The notes under the pieces: generated by a model
Seen by the model: only the letters and a program-made list of their open reading frames with translations
What the model was told of the DNA's origin: nothing
Databases searched by the model: none
DNA from: Reyranella massiliensis 521
Lineage (GTDB): Bacteria > Pseudomonadota > Alphaproteobacteria > Reyranellales > Reyranellaceae
Reading direction: 5' to 3'
NCBI RefSeq assembly: GCF_000312425.1
Contig: NZ_HE997181.1
Span: forward strand, 2,020,638 to 2,084,637
DNA: 64,000 bases
Part shown: one piece after another, positions 42,122 through 51,359 of the stretch
How positions within the stretch are numbered: position 1 is the first letter of the stretch
How the letters are laid out: each line of letters starts with the position of its first letter
Program-made: the position numbers and the translations under genes

Positions 42122-43278
42122 TTCAGCAGGGCCTCGATTTCGGATGCGCTGAGACCGGCTTCGGTCAGGACGCTTTCAGTGTCCGCGCCCAGGCTCGCGA
42201 CCTTGGGGCCGCTCTGCAGGGGAGAGCCGGAGAAACGGAAAGGCGGGGCGGGAGACTTATAGGATCCGCCACTGTCCTCGATGCTGCACAGCGAGCCGCG
42301 ATGCTCGACCTGCGGATCCTGAAGCGCCTCGGTGACCGTGAGGTAGGGCGAGCAGGGCACGCCGTGCTTTTCCAGCGCTGCCACGACCTCCTTGACGGTC
42401 ATCTTCTTCGACCACTGTTCCAGCTCGTCGATCAGCAGGCCCCAGTTCATGCGCCGGTCGGCGTATTTTTCGAAGCGGGGATCAGTCAGCCAGTCGCGCC
42501 GTCCGGCAGCCGTCGCCATATCCTGGAAGGTGCGCTCGCTCGCCGTTGCGAGCATGACGTAGCCATCGCCGGCTTCGATCGGCCCATACATCGGCCGCGA
42601 CGGCATCTCGAAATCGAACTGCGCACGATTGACCTCGCCCAACAGCATGCCGACCAGAGTCTCGAACATCGAGACGTCGACCATCTGGCCCTTGCCGGTC
42701 GAGTGACGCTGATGCAGTGCCGCCAGGATCGCGCCCATCGCATAGGCGCCGCTGGCATAGTCGGCGACGAAGATGCCGCAATTGTCCGGCCGTTCGCGGC
42801 CCTGCTGATAGAAGAGGTGGGCCATGTCGTAGCCCGTGGCGGCGTGGATCACCGGCGCATAGGCCGGCCGGCCGGCGCCCGGCCCGGTCTGGCCATAGCC
42901 CGAGATCGCGCAATAGATGAGCCTGGGATTGAGGGCGGCGAGGACCGGATAGTCGAGCCCCAGCCGCTTCATCACGCCCGGCCGATAGTTCTCGACCAGG
43001 ATGTCGACCCTGGCGACGAGCTTCTTGATCGCCGCGATGGACTCCGGTCGCTTGAGGTCAAGCACAATCGATTTCTTGCCGGCGTTGAGCTGGCCGAACA
43101 TCGTACTGGCGCCGTCGCGCTGAACGGGGCGGCTGCGCATCAGGTCGCCCTCCGGCGATTCGACCTTGATGACGTCGGCACCCATATCGGCCAGCAACCG
43201 ACTGCAATGCGGGCCGGCAATCGTCGTCGAGAAGTCGAGGATACGCAGGCCTTCGAGCGGCCGTGAACTCTCTTTCAT
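42118..43278 (-). CDS. CaiB/BaiF-type (class III) CoA transferase
   Basis: The 386-residue protein begins LEGLRILDFSTTIAGPHCSR and continues LLADMGADVIKVESPEGD, the family hallmark. The nucleophilic Asp is in FVADYASGAYAMGAILAALH, and KMTVKEVVAALEKHGVPCSP lies in the C-terminal part. It moves CoA between organic acids. Its stop overlaps the start of the thiolase-like gene by four bases (ATGA-type overlap on the minus strand), so the two are probably coupled. The acid handled is unknown. Confidence 0.92.
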   Translation of the reverse strand: MKESSRPLEGLRILDFSTTIAGPHCSRLLADMGADVIKVESPEGDLMRSRPVQRDGASTMFGQLNAGKKSIVLDLKRPESIAAIKKLVARVDILVENYRPGVMKRLGLDYPVLAALNPRLIYCAISGYGQTGPGAGRPAYAPVIHAATGYDMAHLFYQQGRERPDNCGIFVADYASGAYAMGAILAALHQRHSTGKGQMVDVSMFETLVGMLLGEVNRAQFDFEMPSRPMYGPIEAGDGYVMLATASERTFQDMATAAGRRDWLTDPRFEKYADRRMNWGLLIDELEQWSKKMTVKEVVAALEKHGVPCSPYLTVTEALQDPQVEHRGSLCSIEDSGGSYKSPAPPFRFSGSPLQSGPKVASLGADTESVLTEAGLSASEIEALLK

Positions 43279-43283
43279 TTATG

Positions 43284-44189
43284 TCACCTGGCTACAAGGA
43301 TGAGAACGACGCCTCCCACCACGAGGATGCTACCGAGCCATTCACCGATGGACGGACGCTCCTTGAGGACGAGATGCGAGGCGATGAACGTGAAGACGAG
43401 CTCGATCTGGCCGACGGCCCGCACGAGAGCTGCATTCTCCAAAGTCATGGCGAGTGCCCAGCCGGCCGAACCCAGCACACTGAAGATACCGACCCAGATC
43501 GAGGACTTCCAATTGACGCCGATCTTGCGGAACTGGCCGGGATCGCTGCGGCTGAGATAGACCACCATCAGGACGATCTGGATGGTGTTCATGCAGGCGA
43601 GCACCGTGATGCCGCGGGTCATGAAGTCGCCACTCGGTAGCGACTTCGAGGCTTCGCGGATGGTGCCGGCGGCGATGGCGAAGAACAGGCCGGAGAGGAT
43701 GCCGTACAGCGCGCCCTTGTGGGTGAGGTCGGCAAGCACGTTGCGGATGTTCGTGAAGGAGCCGCGCACGCTCAGGATGGCCACGCCGGCGAGACAGATC
43801 AGGATGCCGATCCACGACCAGAAATGCAGCGGCTCGGAGGCGATGAAGGTCGCGAACAGCGCTACGAACACCGTCTCGGTCTTCGAATAAACCGTGCCGA
43901 CCGCATAGTTGCGCAGCGAGAAAGCGTGGATCATCAGCGACGTCGCGATGATCTGGGCGAGGCCCGCGATCGTGACCAGACCCAGGAAGGCCAGCGACAG
44001 CGGCGGCATCTCCCGGCCCGTGCCCCAGACCAGAAAGGCGAGCATGGAGAGAGCCAGCGGGGCGCCATAGAGGTAGCGAATGAAGTTCGCGCCATCGACG
44101 CTCAGCACGCCACGAATCTTCTGCTGCATCGTCGTCCGGATATTCTGAAACAAGGCTGCAGCGATCGTGATCGGTATCCAGAGCGGCAC
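43284..44189 (-). CDS. EamA/DMT-family transporter
   Basis: The 301-residue membrane protein has about ten hydrophobic helices in two EamA repeats, from LWIPITIAAALFQNIR through VLKERPSIGEWLGSILVVGG. Each half ends with the family phrase (FIASEPLHFWSWIGILICLA and VLKERPSIGEW). It moves a small metabolite, either in or out. I chose GTG at 44189, with AGGGGG about seven bases before it, because this places the first helix at the N-terminus. It stands five bases upstream of the CoA transferase start, on the same strand, and may be cotranscribed. Confidence 0.87.
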   Translation of the reverse strand: MPLWIPITIAAALFQNIRTTMQQKIRGVLSVDGANFIRYLYGAPLALSMLAFLVWGTGREMPPLSLAFLGLVTIAGLAQIIATSLMIHAFSLRNYAVGTVYSKTETVFVALFATFIASEPLHFWSWIGILICLAGVAILSVRGSFTNIRNVLADLTHKGALYGILSGLFFAIAAGTIREASKSLPSGDFMTRGITVLACMNTIQIVLMVVYLSRSDPGQFRKIGVNWKSSIWVGIFSVLGSAGWALAMTLENAALVRAVGQIELVFTFIASHLVLKERPSIGEWLGSILVVGGVVLILVAR

Positions 44190-44299
44190 GGCGTTTCCCC
44201 CTAACCGGGCGAGTGTATGGTGTCGTTCGCGCCGCGTCTGCGGCATAGTTTTCCGCGATGCGGCAAACACTGGCTGCCGGGCTTGGGAGAGACGAGAGA

Positions 44300-44716
44300 A
44301 TGTTCGACACGATCCTGAGCAGCGCGATCCGTGCATTGCCGGTCTTCGCGGCTCACCTTGCCGTGACCTTGCTTATCCTGGTCGCCGGAGTGCTCGTCTA
44401 TCAGGCCCTGACGCCCCAGAAGGAAGGTCGGCTGATCCGCGAAAATAACGCTGCGGCCGGCGTCGCCTTCGGCGCAGCCATCCTGTCGCTGGCCCTGCCG
44501 CTCGGCATGTGTCTGGCGCGCAGCGTCAGCATTCCCGACATCATCGTCTGGGGCGTCGTCGCGTTGATCGTCCAGCTCGGAACCTTCTTCGTGGCGCGTC
44601 TGGTCTTTCACGATTTGGTGGCGCGTATCGAAAGGGGTGAAATGGCCTCGGCCGCAGCGCTGGGCGCGACGCATCTTTCGGTGGCCATCATCAATGCAGC
44701 AGCCATTGCCGGGTGA
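44300..44716 (+). CDS. DUF350 membrane protein
   Basis: The 138-residue protein has four hydrophobic helices: PVFAAHLAVTLLILVAGVLVY, GVAFGAAILSLALPLGMCLA, IPDIIVWGVVALIVQLGTFF, and ATHLSVAIINAAAIAG. This is the double DUF350 layout seen in small inner-membrane proteins of unknown function. I use the ATG at 44300 rather than the one at 44258, since it places the first helix near the N-terminus. It is followed by a membrane-anchored serine protease nine bases later, a likely operon. Confidence 0.82.
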   Translation: MFDTILSSAIRALPVFAAHLAVTLLILVAGVLVYQALTPQKEGRLIRENNAAAGVAFGAAILSLALPLGMCLARSVSIPDIIVWGVVALIVQLGTFFVARLVFHDLVARIERGEMASAAALGATHLSVAIINAAAIAG

Positions 44717-44725
44717 CCGGCTGCG

Positions 44726-45604
44726 ATGAGCGATACGCTGAAGCGGTTCCTGCTCTGGATCGCAATCGTTGCCGCACTCTATGCGATTGCAAAGATCGTC
44801 GAGGTCGAAGATCTCGACGGTCCGCGACGACCATTGCCGCCACCTTCGGCGCAACGACCGCCCTGGTCGAATCCGACGCCGGCCCCGCCGCCGACCGGGC
44901 GGACACCGGAGCGACCGGCATTCGATATCCGTGTGCAGGATGCGACGGTGCAGGGCGACTCGATCGGCACCGCCTTTCAGGTCGCGCCGCGGACCTGGAT
45001 AACGGCGCGGCACGTCGTCGACACCTGCAAGCGGTCGTTTATCCGGGTGCAGGGCAAGTGGCAGGAAATCCAGAGCGTCAGGATGCACGACGTCGCGGAC
45101 GTGGCCGTGATCACGTCCTCTCAACCCGACAACGCGCCACAAATCGGGCTGACCGACCGCCTCCCGGTGATGGACCAGGAAGGCTTTCACTATGGCTTCC
45201 CGCGAGGCATCCCGTCGTCGCTCTACACACGCTTCGTCGGCATGGCACGGATCCGGCCCGGCCGCCTTGGGACGCCGATCGTCAGTGGCTGGGTTTGGGC
45301 CGAACAAGCACGGTCGCCTTCCTCAACCGGGTCGCTGGGGGGCATGTCAGGTGGACCGCAGGTAGACCGTACCGGCGCGGTTCAGGGCATTACCGTTCTG
45401 GAATCTGAGCGGACCGGGAGGGTGACGACGGCACCCAGTCAGAGAGCGAAAGAACTCCTGCCGGCCCAGGTCTCCTTTGTTGCGGCCGGTGGGACAACCA
45501 TCACCCCCAGCGACTATGCCCAGCATGGTGCCCAGGTTCGTGATTCGGGAGCGGTGGCTTTGGTGTTCTGCTCGTTCAAGGGGAATACGCGGCCACGGAG
45601 CTGA
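44726..45604 (+). CDS. Membrane-anchored trypsin-like serine protease
   Basis: The 292-residue protein begins with a single helix, RFLLWIAIVAALYAIAKIV, followed by a Pro-rich linker (about 30-65) and a chymotrypsin-fold domain. The catalytic triad is visible: His in TWITARHVVDTC, Asp in VRMHDVADVAVI and Ser in LGGMSGGPQVDRTG. It should face the periplasm. It lacks a PDZ domain, unlike DegP or DegS. The C-terminal 40 residues are less conserved and end in FCSFKGNTRPRS. It lies nine bases behind a DUF350 protein, so the two may work together. Confidence 0.83.
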   Translation: MSDTLKRFLLWIAIVAALYAIAKIVEVEDLDGPRRPLPPPSAQRPPWSNPTPAPPPTGRTPERPAFDIRVQDATVQGDSIGTAFQVAPRTWITARHVVDTCKRSFIRVQGKWQEIQSVRMHDVADVAVITSSQPDNAPQIGLTDRLPVMDQEGFHYGFPRGIPSSLYTRFVGMARIRPGRLGTPIVSGWVWAEQARSPSSTGSLGGMSGGPQVDRTGAVQGITVLESERTGRVTTAPSQRAKELLPAQVSFVAAGGTTITPSDYAQHGAQVRDSGAVALVFCSFKGNTRPRS

Positions 45605-45665
45605 GCTAGGCATCAGCCGCCATCGTCGCTAGAGTTCCGGCCGGTTCAGATCAGGCGGAGACAAG

Positions 45666-47423
45666 GTGAAAATGGCCAAGAAGAAGCAACCCACGCTCCA
45701 TCCCAATCCGACCTTCGACAAGTCGAAGATGCCGAGCCGGTATACGACGGTCGGCCCCGAGCGGGCGCCACATCGGTCGTATCTCTACGCCATGGGCCTC
45801 ACCGAGAAGCAGATCGCCCAGCCGATCGTTGGCGTCGCGACCTGCTGGAACGAGGCGGCGCCCTGCAACATTGCGCTCAATCGCCAAGCCCAGGCCGTGA
45901 AGATCGGCGTGGATCGCGGCGGCGGAACGCCTCGCGAATTCACTACCATCACCGTGACCGACGGCATCGCCATGGGTCACCAGGGCATGAAGTCCTCGCT
46001 GGCCAGCCGGGACCTGATCGCCGACTCCGTCGAACTCACCATGCGCGGCCATTGCTACGACGCGATGGTGACTCTTGCGGGTTGCGACAAGTCGCTGCCC
46101 GGCATGATGATGGCAATGCTGCGCCTCAACGTGCCGTCAGTGTTCATGTATGGCGGCTCGATCCTGCCGGGCAAGTTCCGCGGCAAGGACGTTACGGTCG
46201 TCGACGTTTTCGAAGGCGTCGGCATGCATGCGGCTGGCAAGTTCTCCGATGCCGACCTGCACGAGCTGGAATGTGCCGCCTGTCCGTCGGCGGGCTCCTG
46301 CGGCGGCCAGTTCACGGCCAACACCATGGCCTGTGTCTCCGAAGCGATCGGCCTCGCGCTGCCGGGCTCGGCCGGTGCGCCGGCGCCCTACGAGACGCGC
46401 GATCAGTATGCCGAAGCCTCGGGTGAGGCAGCGATGAACCTCTTGCGCCTCGGCATCCGCCCGCGCGACATCTGCAGCCGTGAAGCCTTCGAGAATGCCG
46501 CGGTCGTCGTCGCGGCAACCGGCGGCTCGACCAATGCCGCCCTGCATCTACCTGCGATGGCCCATGAATGCGGCATCAAGTTCGACCTGCACGACGTCGC
46601 CCGTATCTTCAAGAAGACGCCGTACATTGCCGACCTGAAGCCCGGCGGAAAGTACGTCGCCTTCGATCTCTACGGGATCGGCGGCATTCCGGTCGTCATC
46701 AAGGAACTGCTCGATGCCGGTCTGCTGCACGGCGACGTGCTGACGGCGACCGGCAAGACGCTGGCCGAGAACCACAAGGACATCAAGTTCCCGGAGAACC
46801 AGGATGTCGTCTATCGGGTGAAGGATTGCATCACGCCTACCGGCGGTGTCGTGGGTCTCAAGGGCAACCTGGCGCCGGACGGTGCGATCGTGAAGGTCGC
46901 CGGCATGCAGCGCCTCGTCTTCACTGGCCCGGCGCGCTGCTTCGACAGCGAAGAGGCAGCCTTCGATGCCGTCGTGAAAGGCAAATTCAAGGAAGGCGAG
47001 GTGCTCGTCATCCGCTACGAAGGCCCCAAGGGCGGCCCGGGCATGCGCGAGATGCTGTCGACGACGGCCGCGCTCTACGGCCTGGGTGTCGGCGAGAAGG
47101 TAGCCCTGATCACCGACGGCCGCTTCTCCGGCGCAACGCGCGGCTTCTGCGTCGGACACATCGGGCCCGAGGCCCAGGTCGGCGGCCCAATCGGCTTGCT
47201 CAAGAATGGCGATATGATCACCATCGATGCCGTGAAGGGCAGGCTTTCGGTCGATCTCTCCGAGAAGGAACTGAAAAAGCGCGCCAAGACGTGGAAGCCC
47301 AAGAAGAACGGCTACACGGCGGGCGCGCTCTGGAAGTATGCACAGCTGGTCGGCCCCGCGGTCGACGGGGCAGTGACCCATCCCGGGGCGAAGAAGGAAA
47401 GCCACACCTTCGTCGACATCTAG
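45666..47423 (+). CDS. ilvD: Dihydroxy-acid dehydratase
   Basis: The 585-residue enzyme dehydrates dihydroxy acids in the last shared step of branched-chain amino acid synthesis. It begins [20 protein letters not shown] and has Fe-S ligands in [30 protein letters not shown] and [14 protein letters not shown]. The C-terminal part has [19 protein letters not shown]. The match is close to housekeeping IlvD rather than sugar-acid dehydratases. Start is GTG at 45666 (GGCGGAG five bases before) or ATG at 45672. It is followed by a Bug receptor and a Rieske oxygenase on the same strand. Confidence 0.93.
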   Translation: MKMAKKKQPTLHPNPTFDKSKMPSRYTTVGPERAPHRSYLYAMGLTEKQIAQPIVGVATCWNEAAPCNIALNRQAQAVKIGVDRGGGTPREFTTITVTDGIAMGHQGMKSSLASRDLIADSVELTMRGHCYDAMVTLAGCDKSLPGMMMAMLRLNVPSVFMYGGSILPGKFRGKDVTVVDVFEGVGMHAAGKFSDADLHELECAACPSAGSCGGQFTANTMACVSEAIGLALPGSAGAPAPYETRDQYAEASGEAAMNLLRLGIRPRDICSREAFENAAVVVAATGGSTNAALHLPAMAHECGIKFDLHDVARIFKKTPYIADLKPGGKYVAFDLYGIGGIPVVIKELLDAGLLHGDVLTATGKTLAENHKDIKFPENQDVVYRVKDCITPTGGVVGLKGNLAPDGAIVKVAGMQRLVFTGPARCFDSEEAAFDAVVKGKFKEGEVLVIRYEGPKGGPGMREMLSTTAALYGLGVGEKVALITDGRFSGATRGFCVGHIGPEAQVGGPIGLLKNGDMITIDAVKGRLSVDLSEKELKKRAKTWKPKKNGYTAGALWKYAQLVGPAVDGAVTHPGAKKESHTFVDI

Positions 47424-47433
47424 GGAGGCGAAG

Positions 47434-48420
47434 ATGCAGCGGAAAGCAGTCGGTCGGCGAGCCTTCGTCGGAGCGGCGCTTTCCGCTCCCTTCCTGGGAG
47501 CAGCGGGCAGGGCGCAGGCGACCTGGCCGACCAAACCCATCCGCATCGTCGTTCCGTTCAATCCCGGCGGCGCCATCGACGCCTTGGTCCGCGTCATTGC
47601 CGACGGCCTTTCGACGAAGCTCGGCCAGCAGGTGCTGGTCGACCCGAAGCCCGGCGCCAATACCATCGTCGGTTCGGAGATCGTCGCGAAGGCACCGCCC
47701 GACGGCTACACCTTCCTGATCACGACCAACTCGACGCACACCAACAATCCATCGCTCTACGCCAAGCTGCCGTTCGATCCGGCCAAGGATCTGGTCCCGG
47801 TGTCGCTGGTATCGCTGGGCACCATCCTTGTCCTGGTGAAGGCCGATGCGCCGTTCGACGATCTTCGCGGCATGGGCGCCTGGGTGAAGGCGCTCGGTCG
47901 ACCGGCAACCTATGGAAGCTGGGGCATCGGCTCGAGCGGTCATCTCTACGGCCTGATGTTCGAGCGCGCTCTGGGTGGCGCCTATAGCCATGTCCCGTAT
48001 CGCGGCGATGTTCCGGCGCTCCAGGATGTTGCCAATGGTGGCTTGGATATTACCTGGGCGAGCCCGACCAGCGCCAAGCCACAGATTGCGGCGGGCCGCG
48101 TGAAGCCGCTCGCGGTTGCCGGTGCCAAGCGCTCGGCGTCCGTACCCGACGTCAGCACCTTTGCCGAGCAACTGGTCGCGGGGTTCGATCTCAGCCTGTT
48201 CGTTGCCGCCTATGCGCCGGCCGGCACACCAATCGACATCGTCGACCGGATGCAGCAGGCGATCAGGGCCGTGATCGACGAACCGGCTGTCGCCCAGAAG
48301 ATGGTGGAACAGGGACAGACACCCATCGGATCGACACCGGCCGAACTCACCGCCGTACTGAAGCGCGAGACGCCGATCTGGGCGGAGCTGATCCAGCAAT
48401 CCGGCGCCAAGGTCGAGTAG
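47434..48420 (+). CDS. Bug-family tripartite tricarboxylate transporter substrate-binding protein
   Basis: The 328-residue protein has a twin-Arg-like N-terminus, GRRAFVGAALSAPFLGAAG, then the Bug domain: WPTKPIRIVVPFNPGGAIDA, GQQVLVDPKPGANTIVGSEI, ADGYTFL-like PDGYTFLITTNST, and YRGDVPALQDVANG. Bug proteins bind carboxylates and aromatic acids for TctAB transport, or serve as sensors; most have no linked permease, as here. It lies between ilvD and a Rieske oxygenase, ten and thirteen bases from each, so it may present the oxygenase substrate. Confidence 0.92.
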   Translation: MQRKAVGRRAFVGAALSAPFLGAAGRAQATWPTKPIRIVVPFNPGGAIDALVRVIADGLSTKLGQQVLVDPKPGANTIVGSEIVAKAPPDGYTFLITTNSTHTNNPSLYAKLPFDPAKDLVPVSLVSLGTILVLVKADAPFDDLRGMGAWVKALGRPATYGSWGIGSSGHLYGLMFERALGGAYSHVPYRGDVPALQDVANGGLDITWASPTSAKPQIAAGRVKPLAVAGAKRSASVPDVSTFAEQLVAGFDLSLFVAAYAPAGTPIDIVDRMQQAIRAVIDEPAVAQKMVEQGQTPIGSTPAELTAVLKRETPIWAELIQQSGAKVE

Positions 48421-48433
48421 GGAGCGAAGCCGC

Positions 48434-49621
48434 ATGAGCACGACTGATATCGGTTCGGCCTATTCGCTCAAGCCTCCGACCCACAATGCGAGGCTGACCG
48501 AAGTCGGTCGCGGCACGCCCATGGGCGAATTGCTGCGACGCTACTGGCATCCTGTCGGCATGAGCAGCGATGCCGCCGATACGCCACGGCCTGTGAAGAT
48601 CCTGGGCGAGGAACTGATCCTCTTCCGCGATGGGCAGGGGCGAGCCGGGCTGGTCTACCCACGCTGCTGCCACCGCGGCACGACGCTCTACTACGGCAAG
48701 GTCGAGGAGCGCGGCATCCGCTGCTGCTACCACGGCTGGCTGTTCGACATCGAAGGTCATTGCCTCGAAATGCCGTGCGAGCCCAATCCGACCGGCGCGC
48801 AGTGCCAGCGGGTGCGGCAGCCCTGGTATCCGGTCGAAGAGCGCTATGGCCTGGTTTTCGCCTATCTCGGACCGCCCGACAAAAGGCCAGTCCTGCCACG
48901 CTACGAATGCCTCGAGACGTTGGAGCCGGGAGAGTTCGTCGAAGCCGACGATTCGAGTATCGGCAGCGGCGGCATCGTCATCGCGCCGTGCAATTGGTTG
49001 CAGCATTTCGAGAATGTTGTCGATCCCTACCATGTACCGATCCTGCACGGGACCTTCAGCGGCCCCCAGTTCGTGGAGCAGATGGCGGCATTTCCCAAGG
49101 TAAAATTCGAGTATGGCCGCCAAGGCGTCAAATCGACGTCGATCCGACCGGGACCGGACGGGAAGAGGTTCCGCCGCGTTACCGAAGCCGTCGTGCCGAC
49201 CCTGCGCGTCGTGCCGAACCCCAGGGTGGCGCAGTACGGCATGGTCGAGTCGATCGGCTGGACGCTACCGATCGACGATACGCACTACCGCATCTATGTC
49301 GCCGGCCGCGTGCGCGAGAAGGGCGAACTGGCCAAATTCAAGTCGCGCTACAACGGCAAGGCCTGGGCCGAGCTGACGGCCGCCGAGCACCAGAAGTTTC
49401 CCGGGGATGTCGAAGCCCAGGTTGGACAGGGACCCATCACCTTCCATTCCGAGGAGCATCTGATGTCATCGGATCAGGGCGTGTCGATGCTCCGTATCCT
49501 GCTCCAGAAGCAGATCGACATCGTAGCCGGCGGTGGCGATCCAATGGGCGTCGCCTTCGACGAAGCAGGCGCCTACGTCAAATTCGATGCGGGCCAGTAC
49601 CTCGACGAGGCATCAGCGTAG
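48434..49621 (+). CDS. Rieske 2Fe-2S ring-hydroxylating oxygenase, alpha subunit
   Basis: The 395-residue protein has Rieske ligands C78-x-H80 (PRCCHRG) and C97-x2-H100 (RCCYHGW). The mononuclear-iron region is WLQHFENVVDPYHVPILHG, with two histidines about five residues apart (DPYHVPILH). The phrase DTPRPVKILGEELILFRD is typical of the phthalate/phenylpropionate-like or vanillate-type alpha subunits. No partner subunit is nearby. It follows the Bug receptor by 13 bases and converges on pyrD with a nine-base overlap of the coding ends. The substrate is unknown. Confidence 0.9.
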   Translation: MSTTDIGSAYSLKPPTHNARLTEVGRGTPMGELLRRYWHPVGMSSDAADTPRPVKILGEELILFRDGQGRAGLVYPRCCHRGTTLYYGKVEERGIRCCYHGWLFDIEGHCLEMPCEPNPTGAQCQRVRQPWYPVEERYGLVFAYLGPPDKRPVLPRYECLETLEPGEFVEADDSSIGSGGIVIAPCNWLQHFENVVDPYHVPILHGTFSGPQFVEQMAAFPKVKFEYGRQGVKSTSIRPGPDGKRFRRVTEAVVPTLRVVPNPRVAQYGMVESIGWTLPIDDTHYRIYVAGRVREKGELAKFKSRYNGKAWAELTAAEHQKFPGDVEAQVGQGPITFHSEEHLMSSDQGVSMLRILLQKQIDIVAGGGDPMGVAFDEAGAYVKFDAGQYLDEASA

Positions 49622-50659
49622 GTCGGCGCCAATGGCGGCCTCGACGGACGAGAAGCCGTCGCGCAACAGAAGAGCCGCAAGTTCGTCCTTGATGCGCCGG
49701 ATGAGCGGCGGCCCCTCGAAAACCATGGCCGAGTAGAGCTGAACGAGGGTCGCGCCGGCACGAATCTTGGCATAGGCGTCGGCCCCGGAGCCGACACCGC
49801 CGCAGCCGATCAAGGGGAACTGCCCTTCGACCCGCTGCGCCGTCCGGCGCAGGACTTCCGTCGACAGGCTGGTCAGCGGAGCGCCGGACAGGCCGCCGGT
49901 CTCGTTGCGTCGGGGCGACTGCAGCGACGCTGGCCGCGATAAGGTCGTATTGCCGACGATGATGCCGTCGAGCCTGAGCTCCCGGCAGACGGCGACGATG
50001 TCGTCGAGATCGTCTTCGGTCGCGTCCGGTGCAATCTTCACCACCAGCGGCACCGGCTTGGCGGCGATTGCGTCCTGGACGCGCTTCAGCAGCCCAGCCA
50101 GTTCTGTACGGCCCTGCAGGTTGCGCAGCCCCGGCGTGTTGGGGGAGGAGACGTTGCACACGAGATAGTCGGCATAGGGCGCCAGCGCCACGCAGCCCGT
50201 GACATAGTCGGCCGCACGGTCGGTGCTGTCCTTGTTGGCACCGACATTGACGCCGACGAAACCGCGACGCGGGCGGGTTGCCAGCCGCGAACGCGCGGCT
50301 TCGAGGCCCTGGCCGGGGAAACCCATACGATTAATCACGCCGCGATCCTCGGCCAGCCGGAAGAGGCGCGGCCGCGGGTTTCCCGCCTGCGGCCGCGGCG
50401 TCACGCTGCCGATCTCCACCAGCCCAAACCCCAGCTTCAGCATCGCGTCGGCGACCTCAGCGTTCTTGTCGAAGCCCGCGGCGAGACCGATGGGGTTGGG
50501 CAGATGTCGCCCCCAGATACCTACACGGAGCGACGGCGGGTCATCGCGACCATCGCCGGGCGTCAGTCCGCTCTTCAGCGCCCGCAACGCAAGCCCATGC
50601 GCGGCTTCCGCATCGATGCGGGAAAGGACGAGATCGATCAGGGAATACCAGACAGCCAT
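49613..50659 (-). CDS. pyrD: Dihydroorotate dehydrogenase (quinone), class 2
   Basis: The 348-residue enzyme oxidises dihydroorotate to orotate in pyrimidine synthesis, with ubiquinone as acceptor. The N-terminal helical region anchors it to the membrane. FMN-binding TIM-barrel phrases include PIGLAAGFDKNAEV, GFVEIGSVTPRPQ-like GFGLVEIGSVTPRPQAGNPR, NRMGFPGQGLEAARSRL, and the class 2 catalytic Ser in VCNVSSPNTPGLRNLQG. Length is normal. It converges on the Rieske gene. Confidence 0.97.
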   Translation of the reverse strand: MAVWYSLIDLVLSRIDAEAAHGLALRALKSGLTPGDGRDDPPSLRVGIWGRHLPNPIGLAAGFDKNAEVADAMLKLGFGLVEIGSVTPRPQAGNPRPRLFRLAEDRGVINRMGFPGQGLEAARSRLATRPRRGFVGVNVGANKDSTDRAADYVTGCVALAPYADYLVCNVSSPNTPGLRNLQGRTELAGLLKRVQDAIAAKPVPLVVKIAPDATEDDLDDIVAVCRELRLDGIIVGNTTLSRPASLQSPRRNETGGLSGAPLTSLSTEVLRRTAQRVEGQFPLIGCGGVGSGADAYAKIRAGATLVQLYSAMVFEGPPLIRRIKDELAALLLRDGFSSVEAAIGADLR

Positions 50660-50713
50660 TTCCGTCTGGGTATCAGAGATGCCCTGTGGAGCGCTTGAAA
50701 GAGCGCGGCGATC

Positions 50714-51280
50714 CTAGCGCCGATCCATGCCGCCACCGTTGGGCCGCAAGGCCGGCGAGTCGGAGAACACGACCATGAACAGTTCGCGAAACGCTTCGGC
50801 GATCCGCGGGTCGGTCGGGCCGGTCGCGGGTGTCCGGACAGAGGCTTGCGACATAGTCATGTCGTTGCGGCAGTAGACGGCAAAGACACTGAAGATGCCG
50901 GTCTGGGCGGGCTTGAAGCGCGTCGTGCCTCGGCAAATGCTGTCACCGCCGAGATCGTTCGCCGGGTTTGCGACCAGATAAAGCCTGTAGTCGGGCCGGG
51001 GCGGCTCGGCCGGCTTGTCGTAGGTGAAGGTCAGGGCAGGGCGGGGCTTCGCCGCCTGCATCAAGGGCAAAAGATCCCGCGCAACTGTCGCCGGGTCGAC
51101 GCCGGGAAACAGGTCGCCAGCCAGGATAACCTGGAAGTTCTTGTGATCGGTCGCGGCGAAGAATTCGCTGTAGTCGTACTGCACCGCGTACCAGGTGTCG
51201 TTGATCGCTGCGGCGTAGACCGCGCTTGGAATGGCCGCGATTGCGAACAAGGCGGCAGCGAGCTTTTTCCTAAGGCGCAT
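50714..51280 (-). CDS. Exported protein of unknown function
   Basis: The 188-residue product has a secretion signal (RLRKKLAAALFAIAAIPSAVYA, cleavage near AAA-IND). The mature protein opens DTWYAVQYDYSEFFAATDHK and contains LYLVANPANDLGGDSICRGT and SVFAVYCRNDMTMSQASVRT, with two cysteines that could pair. I do not recognise a family; it looks periplasmic. The ATG at 51280, with AGGAGA five bases upstream, is better than the slightly longer start at 51295. It lies between pyrD and parE, all on the minus strand. Confidence 0.72.
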   Translation of the reverse strand: MRLRKKLAAALFAIAAIPSAVYAAAINDTWYAVQYDYSEFFAATDHKNFQVILAGDLFPGVDPATVARDLLPLMQAAKPRPALTFTYDKPAEPPRPDYRLYLVANPANDLGGDSICRGTTRFKPAQTGIFSVFAVYCRNDMTMSQASVRTPATGPTDPRIAEAFRELFMVVFSDSPALRPNGGGMDRR

Positions 51281-51359
51281 GACGGTCTCCTTCACGCAGC
51301 ACCGGCTGATACTACGCCTGCCGCGCGATCCTGCTCAGTCACATTATTGCGCGCAGACG

